DNA of 64,000 bases from G963665925 sp963678925 (GTDB lineage: Bacteria > Bacillota > Clostridia > Peptostreptococcales > Acidaminobacteraceae): positions 4,154,001 to 4,218,000 of the forward strand of contig OY787533.1 of assembly GCA_963678925.1 (NCBI GenBank). The letters are read 5' to 3'. A model generated the notes under the pieces. That model had not been told where the DNA came from. It was given only the letters and a program-made list of their open reading frames with translations, and did no database searches. Positions 8,584 through 17,296 of this stretch are shown here, piece by piece (position 1 is the stretch's first letter; the number at the start of each line of letters is the position of its first letter). Both the position numbers and the translations under genes were made by a program.

Positions 8584-9264
8584 ATGAGAATTGAGTATTT
8601 GGGACATGCAGCTTTTTACGTGGAGTCTGACCAGGCTAAAATACTGATTGACCCATTTTTGATTGGAAGTCCAAGCTATGATGGATACCTGGACCGATTC
8701 AATGATGTTGACTATATTTTTGTAACCCATGGACACGGCGACCACATCGGTGACAGTGTTCAAATTGCAAAGGCTTCAGGTGCGACAATCATATCAAACT
8801 TTGAAATTGTGAACCATCTGGGCAAATTTGGCGTACAGTGCCACGCAATGCATATTGGTGGAAGATTCAAGTTTCCGTTTGGAACAGTGAAGATGACACC
8901 TGCACTTCATGGCTCAGGCATTCAAACAGAAAACGGACTGATTACTGGTGGCAATCCAGCCGGATTTGTCATTGAACTTGAAGGCAAAAAGCTTTACCAC
9001 GCAGGTGACACAGGGCTAACGATGGATATGAAGCTCCTTGAAATTGAGGACCTTGATATTGCCATGCTTCCAATAGGGGGCAACTTTACTATGGATATTG
9101 CAGATGCCCTGCGTGCAGTGACCTTCATAAAACCTAAAAAGGTCATTCCAATGCACTATGACACATTTGATGTTATTAAGGCTGAACCGATGGCGTTTGT
9201 AAATGGGCTTGAAGCTGGCGTAGAAGGCATTATTCTTAAGTCGGGTGAATCTTATTCGCTTTAG
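8584..9264 (+). CDS. Metal-dependent hydrolase, UPF0173 metallo-beta-lactamase fold
   Basis: This 226-residue enzyme of the YtkL/UPF0173 group has the zinc motif HGHGDH at residues 49-54 (H49, H51, D53, H54). Further ligands appear in the 'HAGDTGL' and 'PMHYDTF' segments. Its length is typical of the family, whose physiological substrate is not established. ATG 8584 follows TTAGGAGGCG. It is the second gene of the IscU-like unit. A hairpin lies directly downstream (9273-9334). Confidence 0.9.
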   Translation: MRIEYLGHAAFYVESDQAKILIDPFLIGSPSYDGYLDRFNDVDYIFVTHGHGDHIGDSVQIAKASGATIISNFEIVNHLGKFGVQCHAMHIGGRFKFPFGTVKMTPALHGSGIQTENGLITGGNPAGFVIELEGKKLYHAGDTGLTMDMKLLEIEDLDIAMLPIGGNFTMDIADALRAVTFIKPKKVIPMHYDTFDVIKAEPMAFVNGLEAGVEGIILKSGESYSL

Positions 9265-9272
9265 AGTGCTGC

Positions 9273-9334
9273 GACCACATGGACACTGCCGGTCGTTGCA
9301 GATCCTTACAGATGACAGGGTGTCTTCCGTGGTC
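9273..9334 (+). other. Inverted repeat just upstream of the c-di-GMP gene
   Basis: GACCAC (9273-9278) and GTGGTC (9329-9334) form the outer stem and GACAC (9282-9286) with GTGTC (9320-9324) an inner one. The loop is about 33 bases. There is no U-run after it, so it is a poor intrinsic terminator. It ends five bases before the ATG at 9340 and could control translation or mRNA stability. Confidence 0.45.
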
Positions 9335-9339
9335 GGTCT

Positions 9340-11841
9340 ATGGCAGAAATGAAGGAGATGGTCCAAATCAAACATTTCTTCAGAAGAATATACGCAATAA
9401 TATTGCTCATTGCGCTTGCAGTAGGTGGGGGCTTATTTGTTCAGCATGAATACTATACATACTCTGTCCAAAAGGAAATCCGGAGTAAGATAGAAGTTGA
9501 GCTGGACTATATGTCCCTGCAGATAGAGCATTACTTTGTTCAAGGCGTCAGTTACATAGACACGCTGGAGAACCTCATAGAAGCGACAGATGATAAAGCC
9601 GTGATCCTTGAAATGTTTGAAAAAACACTGAATCAGGCACCGTCCTACCTGTCCCTGTATTTTGGGACGCCGGACAATGAAATGATCAATGGCAGTGGAT
9701 GGATTCCGCCAGAAGACTTTGATTTGAGGCAAAGACCCTGGTACAAGGATGCTGTTGCGGCGGAAAAACTAATCATAACCCAGCCCTATTTAAATGCGAC
9801 AAAGAACTACTGGATTGTCACACTGGCAAAGCCCGTCTATGACAAAAATGGTGAGCTTGTGGGGGTTATTGGTGGGGACAGTTCCCTTGACAGTATTATA
9901 CAGCATCTTAGGAATCAGAAAATATCAGAGAACAGCTTTGTATTCCTGCTCAATGCCAATAAGGAACTGATTATGCATTCAAATGTCGAAGGGCTGACAA
10001 TTGATGAAGCGGCGCGGAACCAGTTCAATGCACGTATAAACGGTGCCTTTGATAAGACTGAAGAGGGCATACACATCGTTGAAGATGAGGGCAAAAAAGC
10101 CTTTTTCGCCTGGAATAAAATCGGTGAGACGGGGTGGTTTGTAGGTCACTATGTGCCATTCAGTGATTTCTTTGACATTAAGACACAGCTTAAAATCATT
10201 GTGGGTCTGACAGCCCTATTTGCCAGCATATTTATCGGTCTCTTCGGTGTTGCCCAGCGGCGTTATATTATCAAGCCGCTCATAGCCTTAAGTCGGGATA
10301 TTCAGGCAATCTCTGTTGAAAATGACATCAGCTATAGACTGCCAATCCATAAAACCGATTCGTTTTCCATACTTCGCGCTTCTACGAATGAACTTCTGGA
10401 AAAGACACAGAATTATTTCGAGAACATGCAGCGCAGCAAGAAGGCTCTTGAAATCAGTGAAAAGAAAACAAGGGCAATACTTGAAGTCATACCTGATTTG
10501 ATATTTTTGTATGATCAGAAAGGCATGTTTCTGGATTGCATGGTCAATTCCGATGAAGATCTGCTGTTGAAGAGGGAAGACTTCATTGGTAAAACCCTCT
10601 CTGAAGTCATGCCTGCTGAAATCGCAAGCAAAGGTAATCGTGCCATTCAGGCAGCGCTCCGAACAGATGAAATTCAAATGTTCGAATATACCATAGACAC
10701 ACCAGATGGACCTGTATATTTTGAAACGCGCCTGGTTAGAATTACTGAACAGTCTGTACTTGCGATTGTCCGTAATATTACCCAGAGCAAGGAGTATATG
10801 CAGCGCATAGAGCAGTTGAGCTTTCATGACCAGCTTACAGGCCTGTACAATAGAAGGTTTTACGAGGAAGAGCTTGAGCGTCTGGATACAGACCGTAATT
10901 TGCCGTTTTCGCTTGTCATGCTGGATGTTAATGGTTTGAAGCTTACAAATGATGCCTTTGGCCACATCGCTGGGGATGAACTGTTGAAAACCGTAGCTAA
11001 GGTCTTGAAGGATGTATGCCGGACAGACGACATCATTGCACGTATTGGTGGAGATGAGTTTGTAATACTGCTTCCAAGTACAACGCAGACGGATGCGGAA
11101 ATCATTGTGAACCGGATTCTTGAGGAAACGAAGAAGTACATTATAGAAAACGTACCTCTTTCCATTTCATTGGGATGGGAGACAAAACGCAAGTCATCGG
11201 AATCCATGGTCGATGTTTTTATCAAGGCTGAAGATCATATGTACCGCCGAAAGCTGGTTGAAAGTCAGAGCATGCGCAATAAGACCATCAAGGTTATACT
11301 GGAGACGCTTAACAAAAAGAACGCAAGAGAGAAGCGTCATTCTGAAAACGTGAGTGAAATCGGACGTATGATTGGCAATGCAATGAACTTATCTGACGCG
11401 GTCATCAATGAAATTGGGATTGCTGGACTGATGCATGATATTGGAAAGATTGGAATCAGCGAGGTTGTACTCAATAAAGCAGAAAAACTGACCGATGCAG
11501 AATATGTGGAAATCATGAAACATCCCGAAATCGGATATCAGATTCTCAAGTCAGTGGATATCTACTCAAACTTGGCTGAATATGCTCTGAGTCATCATGA
11601 GAAGTGGGATGGAACAGGGTATCCAAAGGGTATTTCAGGGAAGGAGATTCCCCTAATTTCAAGAATCATATCTGTGGCAGATGCCTACGAGGCAATGACA
11701 GCAGACAGACCATACAGGAAGGCACTTTCAAAGGAAGCAGCACTCAGAGAGCTTGAAGCCAATTCTGGCACCCAGTTCGATCCGGAGATTGTGGACATAT
11801 TCCTGAATTTGAAGCTTGCCAGTGAAAATGCTTCTATTTAG
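9340..11841 (+). CDS. Membrane c-di-GMP enzyme: dCache-HAMP-PAS-GGDEF-HD-GYP
   Basis: This 833-residue protein has a membrane helix at about 15-32, an extracellular double-Cache sensor to about 275, and a second helix near 285-305. Then follow HAMP, PAS (about 370-490), a GGDEF domain with intact IGGDEF at about 569-574, and an HD-GYP domain. The latter has HDIGKIG from H699 and HHEKWDGTGYP from H752. Both synthesis and hydrolysis motifs for cyclic di-GMP look intact, so it may switch between activities on ligand binding. The start is uncertain: ATGs at 9340, 9349 and 9358 are all in frame, and the only AAGGAG abuts 9358. An inverted repeat lies immediately upstream. Confidence 0.92.
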   Translation: MAEMKEMVQIKHFFRRIYAIILLIALAVGGGLFVQHEYYTYSVQKEIRSKIEVELDYMSLQIEHYFVQGVSYIDTLENLIEATDDKAVILEMFEKTLNQAPSYLSLYFGTPDNEMINGSGWIPPEDFDLRQRPWYKDAVAAEKLIITQPYLNATKNYWIVTLAKPVYDKNGELVGVIGGDSSLDSIIQHLRNQKISENSFVFLLNANKELIMHSNVEGLTIDEAARNQFNARINGAFDKTEEGIHIVEDEGKKAFFAWNKIGETGWFVGHYVPFSDFFDIKTQLKIIVGLTALFASIFIGLFGVAQRRYIIKPLIALSRDIQAISVENDISYRLPIHKTDSFSILRASTNELLEKTQNYFENMQRSKKALEISEKKTRAILEVIPDLIFLYDQKGMFLDCMVNSDEDLLLKREDFIGKTLSEVMPAEIASKGNRAIQAALRTDEIQMFEYTIDTPDGPVYFETRLVRITEQSVLAIVRNITQSKEYMQRIEQLSFHDQLTGLYNRRFYEEELERLDTDRNLPFSLVMLDVNGLKLTNDAFGHIAGDELLKTVAKVLKDVCRTDDIIARIGGDEFVILLPSTTQTDAEIIVNRILEETKKYIIENVPLSISLGWETKRKSSESMVDVFIKAEDHMYRRKLVESQSMRNKTIKVILETLNKKNAREKRHSENVSEIGRMIGNAMNLSDAVINEIGIAGLMHDIGKIGISEVVLNKAEKLTDAEYVEIMKHPEIGYQILKSVDIYSNLAEYALSHHEKWDGTGYPKGISGKEIPLISRIISVADAYEAMTADRPYRKALSKEAALRELEANSGTQFDPEIVDIFLNLKLASENASI

Positions 11842-11902
11842 TTTATACAATTCAAATGTGTACCTAAGATAAAGGCTAAAGCAAGTGCCTGTGAAAACGA
11901 TA

Positions 11903-11962
11903 AAAAGGACTGATTCGTCAGATATACCCAAGGGGTACTGTCAGCGAAATCAGTCCTTTTAT
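11903..11962. terminator. Terminator after the GGDEF/HD-GYP gene
   Basis: AAAAGGACTGATT (11903-11915) pairs perfectly with AATCAGTCCTTTT (11948-11960). The A- and T-rich ends allow use from both strands; the gene beyond it at 12014 runs convergently. Confidence 0.85.
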
Positions 11963-12013
11963 ATTGCCCTTACTTGTGAAGTAAAGTGTACCTAAATGCC
12001 CTTCAAGCAGGTG

Positions 12014-12556
12014 TCAGTAAGACATCCGGTTGTCTTCGACATGCAACTCATAAGTGCCGTCTGTATCAATGTCAAAATGCAGATTGATGGTTTGTCCAAA
12101 CATGTAAAGGTCTTTCCAGTCAATCGGCTGGTTGGGGTCGTTCATCTCCAGTGCAGTCCTGATATCTTCGTTGACAGCGGCCTCATCACGGGCGTCAAAG
12201 GTCATGATAAAGGCTCTAATGTAGTTGAGAATCACAGGGAAGTCCGCATCGAGATCGCTGGACTGGAAGGTGAAAATCAGGTAGCCTTCATTGTAATCTA
12301 TGGAATAGGTCTCGTTGACAGTAAATTTTCCATCCCAATGATCGTCCGTTTCGACGGTGAGAATTTCTGAAGGCAGACCCAGTGCCTCCAAATTATTGCC
12401 AAAAGCCTCTGTAAAAGAGTTAATATCAATGGTTCGATAGCTTGGCTTGTAGTCTGGATTGCCTATGACAGTGCCTGTTGTTTGTGATTTGATAAAAGGA
12501 ATTGCGACAATCAGTGCGATAAAGGCAAGTATGATCAGTATTTTTCTTCGTTTCAT
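12014..12556 (-). CDS. Hypothetical membrane-anchored extracytoplasmic protein
   Basis: This 180-residue protein has one N-terminal hydrophobic helix (about 5-23, ILIILAFIALIVAIPFI) after a basic MKRRK start. The remaining 155 residues are acidic and beta-rich and probably lie outside the membrane. No known motif was recognised. The start at 12556 has GGAGGTTAAC just upstream on the complement. It is the last gene of a three-gene minus-strand unit with an ankyrin and a zinc-ribbon membrane protein. Confidence 0.7.
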   Translation of the reverse strand: MKRRKILIILAFIALIVAIPFIKSQTTGTVIGNPDYKPSYRTIDINSFTEAFGNNLEALGLPSEILTVETDDHWDGKFTVNETYSIDYNEGYLIFTFQSSDLDADFPVILNYIRAFIMTFDARDEAAVNEDIRTALEMNDPNQPIDWKDLYMFGQTINLHFDIDTDGTYELHVEDNRMSY

Positions 12557-12593
12557 ATGTTAACCTCCATGATTATACGCCAAAAGCGAGCGT

Positions 12594-13397
12594 TTATTCC
12601 GGCGCCTCTCCAAGCTCTGAATTGCTTGATGGCGGATGGTATTTCTTTGGCTTGAAGCGTTTGTCGTTTTCGAGGCAGTAGAGTTCACGAACGATTTCAT
12701 CGAGGGCATGATTCTCCTTGCCATACTCATCGGGGCGTGCGCTGTTTCCGCCGTATTTGTAATACTTTTTCTTGTTTCGTTCGGCAAGGGTATGGGCTGT
12801 TTCGCCCTGATTGTTTCTGTGCTTCACATTTGCCCCTCTGTCAATGAGTTCACGAATGGTTGCTGTATGCAGTCTTTCAGCAGCAGCCATAAGTGGCGTA
12901 TTGCCGTCATTGTCCAGTGGGTCCAGAGTATGTGCCCTGTCGGCCAAGATGCTGAATGTTTTTGAATAGGTATGGACGGCACCGTAATGAAGGGGTGTTC
13001 GTCCAAGATTGTCTTTTGCAAGAACATCGGCACCTGACTGAATGAGAAATTCAGCGAGTGCATTGCTGTAGGGCTTTGAAACAGCGTAAGAAAGTGCTGT
13101 ACGGCCGTCCTTGGTAGCTTTCTCATCTACACGTATACCGGTTTGAACAGCCTTTTTGGCAACATCGAGGAGCCCTAAGTCCTTCTTCTTGACTGAAAAA
13201 TCCTCAATACAGGCAAGCATGAGAATGTTTCTGTCGTCCGGATCCGTATAGCGCTGTTTCCTCTGGTCAAGCGCAGTCATCAGTTCCATTATTTTCGCCT
13301 GATTTTCGCTGTACTTGAACTTTGATACTTTACGTTTGTATTGGATGAACTGAATAATCGCGAGTAAGACAAGTGCGAGAAAAATATATATACCCAT
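12594..13397 (-). CDS. Membrane-anchored ankyrin-repeat protein
   Basis: This 267-residue protein has an N-terminal membrane helix (about 2-18) with a basic following segment, a coiled region, and then at least four ankyrin repeats from about residue 95 to 215. These show patterns such as DGRTALSYAV, LGRTPLHYGA, DGNTPLMAAA and QGETAHTLAE. Ankyrin repeats bind other proteins. The C-terminus is proline-rich and charged. The start at 13397 has GGGAGGTT upstream. It lies 20 bases after the zinc-ribbon protein gene and 37 bases before the 12556 start, so the three are likely one operon. Its partner is unknown. Confidence 0.85.
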   Translation of the reverse strand: MGIYIFLALVLLAIIQFIQYKRKVSKFKYSENQAKIMELMTALDQRKQRYTDPDDRNILMLACIEDFSVKKKDLGLLDVAKKAVQTGIRVDEKATKDGRTALSYAVSKPYSNALAEFLIQSGADVLAKDNLGRTPLHYGAVHTYSKTFSILADRAHTLDPLDNDGNTPLMAAAERLHTATIRELIDRGANVKHRNNQGETAHTLAERNKKKYYKYGGNSARPDEYGKENHALDEIVRELYCLENDKRFKPKKYHPPSSNSELGEAPE

Positions 13398-13417
13398 ATG
13401 TAAACCTCCCTATTTGA

Positions 13418-13891
13418 CTATAATTGCGTGCCGCAGTTGCCGCAGAATTTTGCGCCAGCTTCCAGTTTTGTGCCGCAGTTGCCGCAAAATTGCTGAACGG
13501 GTGCGGACGCTGCTGATATAACCGTCTGTGCTGGAGCTGACGGCGAAGCTGTCTCTTTCAAAGTCAAGTTGTAGTAATTGGTTTTGAGAGTACGCTCACG
13601 TTTTTTCAGCTTGTAAAGTACAACGTTGATTCCAATAAACACGAAATTAAGGACAGCAGCGGATAGCCCCTCTTCACCGCCAAACAGATATATGGCAAAG
13701 AGCACGACTGCTGCAATGAGCACAATACCTATAAGGAGGAGACACCCCTTCTTATTGCCTTTTTCATATTGCTGCTGGATGTTTTCAATTTCTTCACTGG
13801 TGAATTCCTTTTCGAAATCCGGGTTGCATTCTTTGCAGTAGAATTCACCCTTTTTCAGCTCTTTTCCACAGTCTGGACAGAATTTTCTCAT
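13418..13891 (-). CDS. Zinc-ribbon membrane protein
   Basis: This 157-residue protein carries CxxC knuckles at both ends: FCPDCG...YCKEC near 4-20, and CGNCGTKL...FCGNCG at the C-terminus (about 136-155). Between them lie two hydrophobic helices (about 48-68 and 75-92). Such zinc ribbons generally act in protein or nucleic acid contacts rather than catalysis. The start at 13891 follows GGGGGT on the complement. The gene is divergent from the clostripain-like gene at 13991, whose product also begins with a zinc ribbon, which suggests a functional link. Confidence 0.8.
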   Translation of the reverse strand: MRKFCPDCGKELKKGEFYCKECNPDFEKEFTSEEIENIQQQYEKGNKKGCLLLIGIVLIAAVVLFAIYLFGGEEGLSAAVLNFVFIGINVVLYKLKKRERTLKTNYYNLTLKETASPSAPAQTVISAASAPVQQFCGNCGTKLEAGAKFCGNCGTQL

Positions 13892-13990
13892 AAGACCCCC
13901 ATAGCTTTGATATCAAATTGGTACCCTTCATCTATAATTATAAGAAAAATGTGATAAAATTAGAAGTAAATTTGAGTTATGGAGGGGAAT

Positions 13991-16393
13991 ATGGCAGAAA
14001 ATAAGTTTTGCATATATTGTGGAAACAAGCTTGATGAAGGGTCGAAATTCTGTGGAAACTGCGGTAGTCCCATCGGTGGTGAACAGAGTCAGAGTGAAAA
14101 ACCTCTTGAATCGACTACAGAGCCTGTGGTTCATAATTATGCAGATGTCCAGGGGGAAGGCACATCTGCACAGGTAGATGAACCAAGAAAAATTAAATCT
14201 GAGGTGCGTGGGGATAGGGCTAATGCCCCCGTGTCAGATGGGCCTGCCAAGGAAAGCAGAAGAGACAAGAAAGCACGGAAGAAGGCACTGAAACAGCAAA
14301 AGAAGCAAGCAAAGAAAAATGGAAAGAAAAAAGGCGGGTGCCTGAAAAAAATACTGATGGCGATTCTGCTCATCGTAGGAGCCTTCATATTGCTTGCAAT
14401 ACTATTACCTGCACCGGAAAACAACATGCCACCGGCAAATCTGACACTCGTCGATGACAATGATGGAGATGTGCAGAACGGTTCTGGAATGGACCCATCG
14501 GGTATTGAAGATAACAGCAATCCGCAAACCGGATCAGGCGATGATGCTGGGGCGACGGATTCCATCGGTCAAATCGGCAGCAGAGATATGAAGGAATATA
14601 CCTTTATGGTATTTCTGAATGGCTCGAATTTGGAGTCCGGCGGTGGATATGCGACAGCAGATATAGCAGAAATGGCAAGCACCGGTTCAACAGATGCGGT
14701 AAACATTATTATTGAAACGGGTGGCACCAGCGGCTGGCAAAATGACATTGTAGACCCTGCTCAAAGCCAGCGGTACAAGGTTGAGAAAGACGGCCTAGAC
14801 CTGCTTCATGCCCAGGGCATACAGAACATGGGTGCGCCGGAAACACTAACTGATTTTATTGTATGGACTGTTCAAAACTATCCCGCTGAAAAATACGTTC
14901 TAGACCTATGGGATCATGGTGGCGGTCCCATGTATGGCTATGGCTCCGACGAGAATTTCCTGATTGGCCCACCAAAGGATCCCTATGGCGATTATCTGTC
15001 CATGGCCGAGCTTAGAAAAGCCCTGTCCGACGCCTATGATATAACCGGTGTGAAATTCGAGATTCTCGGTTTTGACGCTTGTCTGATGGCAACGCTAGAA
15101 GTGGCTGAGATGGCGGGACAATACGCAAATTATCTGGTTGCGTCTCAGGAAGAGGAACCTGGACACGGCTGGAATTATACAGGAATCTTTTCAGCACTAG
15201 CTTCCAACCCTCAGATGAACGGACGGCAGCTGGGAACTGTCATTGCAGACGCCTATCAGGCCCAGGCCGTAGAATATGGCAAAGAGGATCTCATAACCTT
15301 ATCTGTTATTGATTTGGCCTATATTTATGACGTTGTCATTGCACTGGAGGATCTTTCTGTTGATTTTATGATCAACATGGATGATATCACAACTTTCAAC
15401 GCAATTTCAGAGAGCCGAAACAATATTGAAGCGTATGGACGTAACAACTTCTTCTCGGGTTATACGGAACTCGTGGACCTCTACGACTTTGCACGTAAAA
15501 TTACGGGACCACAGGAATATCTGGCGGAAGACCTGATGCGTGCCATTGAAATGGCAGTTGCCTATAAGGTCGAGGGTACCGAGCGCGGATTTACGGGCGG
15601 ACTTTCGATTTTCTTCCCATACTGGGACAAGACAAACCTAGACTACAATCTTGAAACTTACAGTGAAATAAATGGCATTGACACCTATGAAGGCTTTCTT
15701 GAAACCTATACGGCTGTAATGCAGGGTGATACCCGTTCTGTTGTTCTGGAGTCCCGTGAGCCTGAAGAAATTGAAAGTGATGTCTTCTCAATTGTCATCG
15801 CAGATGAGGATGTCATGAATATAGCCAGCATTTACAATTACCTTGGACTGATGCTCAACGAAGACATGACTGCAGTCATGACACTTGGAATGGACACGAA
15901 TGTCAATTACGATCCAGAGACGGGCGTTGTGACAGATAACTTCAGCGGCTACTGGACAGCCCTTAATGGGAATATCATAAGTCTGAATGTTGTGGAGGAT
16001 ACCGCTGAGTACAATATGTACAATATTCCAGCGTATATCAATGGTGAACGTGCGGATATTGTTGGAAAATGGACTTTTGATGACGACTTTGAAGAAGGTG
16101 GCTACTACGAGGTGCTGGGGGCCTGGGCGGTTGACAACGACGATGTCATGGCACAGAAGGACTTCTTTGATCTCGAAATGGGCGATGTCATTGAGCCGGT
16201 ATTTGAGGTGCTCGATGGTGATACCTACGAGAAGTACGAAATTACAAGTGATATGTTTACAATAGCGGAAGCGCCATATCTTGACTATATTGAGCTTCCA
16301 ACCGGAGAGACCTACCTGTACGGATTCTATCTCGTTGACTATGCACAGAATGGTGAGTTCTCAAGCTTTGAAATCTTTGACTATGTAGATTAG
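13991..16393 (+). CDS. Clostripain-family (C11) cysteine peptidase with N-terminal zinc ribbon
   Basis: This 800-residue protein begins with a zinc ribbon (FCIYCGNKL...FCGNCG, about 6-28) and a long basic lysine-rich linker. One membrane helix follows (about 122-142), then an acidic linker and the C11 peptidase domain. The catalytic dyad is visible: H309 in LWDHGGGP and C364 in FDACLMA. The C-terminal 230 residues are beta-rich with no recognised motif. The peptidase domain should be outside the cell, anchored by the helix. ATG 13991 follows GGAGGGG. Enzymes of this family cleave after arginine or lysine, but specificity here is unknown. Confidence 0.9.
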   Translation: MAENKFCIYCGNKLDEGSKFCGNCGSPIGGEQSQSEKPLESTTEPVVHNYADVQGEGTSAQVDEPRKIKSEVRGDRANAPVSDGPAKESRRDKKARKKALKQQKKQAKKNGKKKGGCLKKILMAILLIVGAFILLAILLPAPENNMPPANLTLVDDNDGDVQNGSGMDPSGIEDNSNPQTGSGDDAGATDSIGQIGSRDMKEYTFMVFLNGSNLESGGGYATADIAEMASTGSTDAVNIIIETGGTSGWQNDIVDPAQSQRYKVEKDGLDLLHAQGIQNMGAPETLTDFIVWTVQNYPAEKYVLDLWDHGGGPMYGYGSDENFLIGPPKDPYGDYLSMAELRKALSDAYDITGVKFEILGFDACLMATLEVAEMAGQYANYLVASQEEEPGHGWNYTGIFSALASNPQMNGRQLGTVIADAYQAQAVEYGKEDLITLSVIDLAYIYDVVIALEDLSVDFMINMDDITTFNAISESRNNIEAYGRNNFFSGYTELVDLYDFARKITGPQEYLAEDLMRAIEMAVAYKVEGTERGFTGGLSIFFPYWDKTNLDYNLETYSEINGIDTYEGFLETYTAVMQGDTRSVVLESREPEEIESDVFSIVIADEDVMNIASIYNYLGLMLNEDMTAVMTLGMDTNVNYDPETGVVTDNFSGYWTALNGNIISLNVVEDTAEYNMYNIPAYINGERADIVGKWTFDDDFEEGGYYEVLGAWAVDNDDVMAQKDFFDLEMGDVIEPVFEVLDGDTYEKYEITSDMFTIAEAPYLDYIELPTGETYLYGFYLVDYAQNGEFSSFEIFDYVD

Positions 16394-16428
16394 AAAGACT
16401 TGCAAAAAAGTGTAATATGATGAAATAA

Positions 16429-16500
16429 AAAACCAGAACACCATGAGGTCATGGGCTCTTAAGCCGCATGAAATGACTTCAGTCGTGTTCTGGTTTTCTT
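16429..16500. terminator. Bidirectional terminator between clostripain-like gene and hutD-like gene
   Basis: AAAACCAGAACAC (16429-16441) pairs perfectly with GTGTTCTGGTTTT (16485-16497). The ends are A-rich and T-rich, as expected between convergent genes. Confidence 0.85.
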
Positions 16501-16537
16501 TTTCTCTATTTAGCCCAGTCTGGTTAGCCAAGTCTGA

Positions 16538-17158
16538 TTAGAAGCCTTTGCTTATTTCAGCAATACAGAGTGTGGCTTCTTCAGCTAGTGCAGCAACACT
16601 TAATAGGTTATCAGAGGACTGTCCTTCGATTTCAATCAGGAGCAGATCGCCAGTTTGCAGCTGAAATGATTCCTGACCGGTTTCGCAGAGGATAGGGCTT
16701 TGAGCCGCGTATACGGCAAGTGTTCTAAGGTTTTCTTCATCACTGATATGTGTGAATCCAAATGCTGTCTTATGACCAGCAGGAACGGATGCACAGTATA
16801 GTAGGCCGCGCGTACCTGTTCCAAGCATTAAGTTGAAGTCTGTAACCTTGCCATAGCTGGTTGTTTCCCATGCGCCATCAAAGGTGTCTACTTCAAATGG
16901 TGAAAGTGTCACCGTATGATGATCCTTGTGTTTCAGCTCCATAGTGCCGCAAAGTGTTGTGATATAACGCGTGATACCAGGCAAGACTGTGAAGGTTGAC
17001 ATATCGGTATCTACTGTGGCTGAGCTTATGCGCCAGTCAAAGCTGCGCTGGGCATAATCGCCGTCGGCTGGCGAAATGGCAAGCTGGGTTGTTGTTCCCC
17101 CCGACCAGGTATTGACGGTACAATCGGTTTTTTTTATGTGACATATTCTAGATTTCAT
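16538..17158 (-). CDS. HutD family protein
   Basis: This 206-residue cupin-fold protein matches the HutD/Ves family: an early NTWSGGTTTQLAISP segment, FDWRISSATVD, and a GITRYITTLCG motif around residue 60-72. HutD is associated with histidine-utilisation genes and is thought to limit histidine breakdown, possibly by binding a pathway intermediate. No hutH, hutU or hutI of classic type is adjacent here, but a histidine-ammonia-lyase homologue lies about 8.5 kb away. The start at 17158 has AAGGTGTGAG upstream on the complement. It may be cotranscribed with the PucR-type gene upstream (139-base gap). Confidence 0.82.
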   Translation of the reverse strand: MKSRICHIKKTDCTVNTWSGGTTTQLAISPADGDYAQRSFDWRISSATVDTDMSTFTVLPGITRYITTLCGTMELKHKDHHTVTLSPFEVDTFDGAWETTSYGKVTDFNLMLGTGTRGLLYCASVPAGHKTAFGFTHISDEENLRTLAVYAAQSPILCETGQESFQLQTGDLLLIEIEGQSSDNLLSVAALAEEATLCIAEISKGF

Positions 17159-17296
17159 TTACTCACACCTTTACATTTATGTGTTTGAAGTGACAATTCA
17201 GATGAACACAGTTCCTATATGCATCAAGACGGTAATCCAAAAACAGTATAAACCTCGTTTATCAATAAATGGTCAATGAAATATGGCTGATTAAGA

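Noticed and set aside
9265..9339. Cyclic di-GMP riboswitch before the GGDEF/HD-GYP gene
   Set aside because: A hairpin is present, but the conserved core sequences of the known riboswitch classes were not found.
10288..10965. Long open frame (225 codons) on the minus strand inside the GGDEF/HD-GYP gene
   Set aside because: It lies wholly opposite a gene with clear domains, has an unlikely cysteine- and histidine-rich composition, and has no ribosome site.
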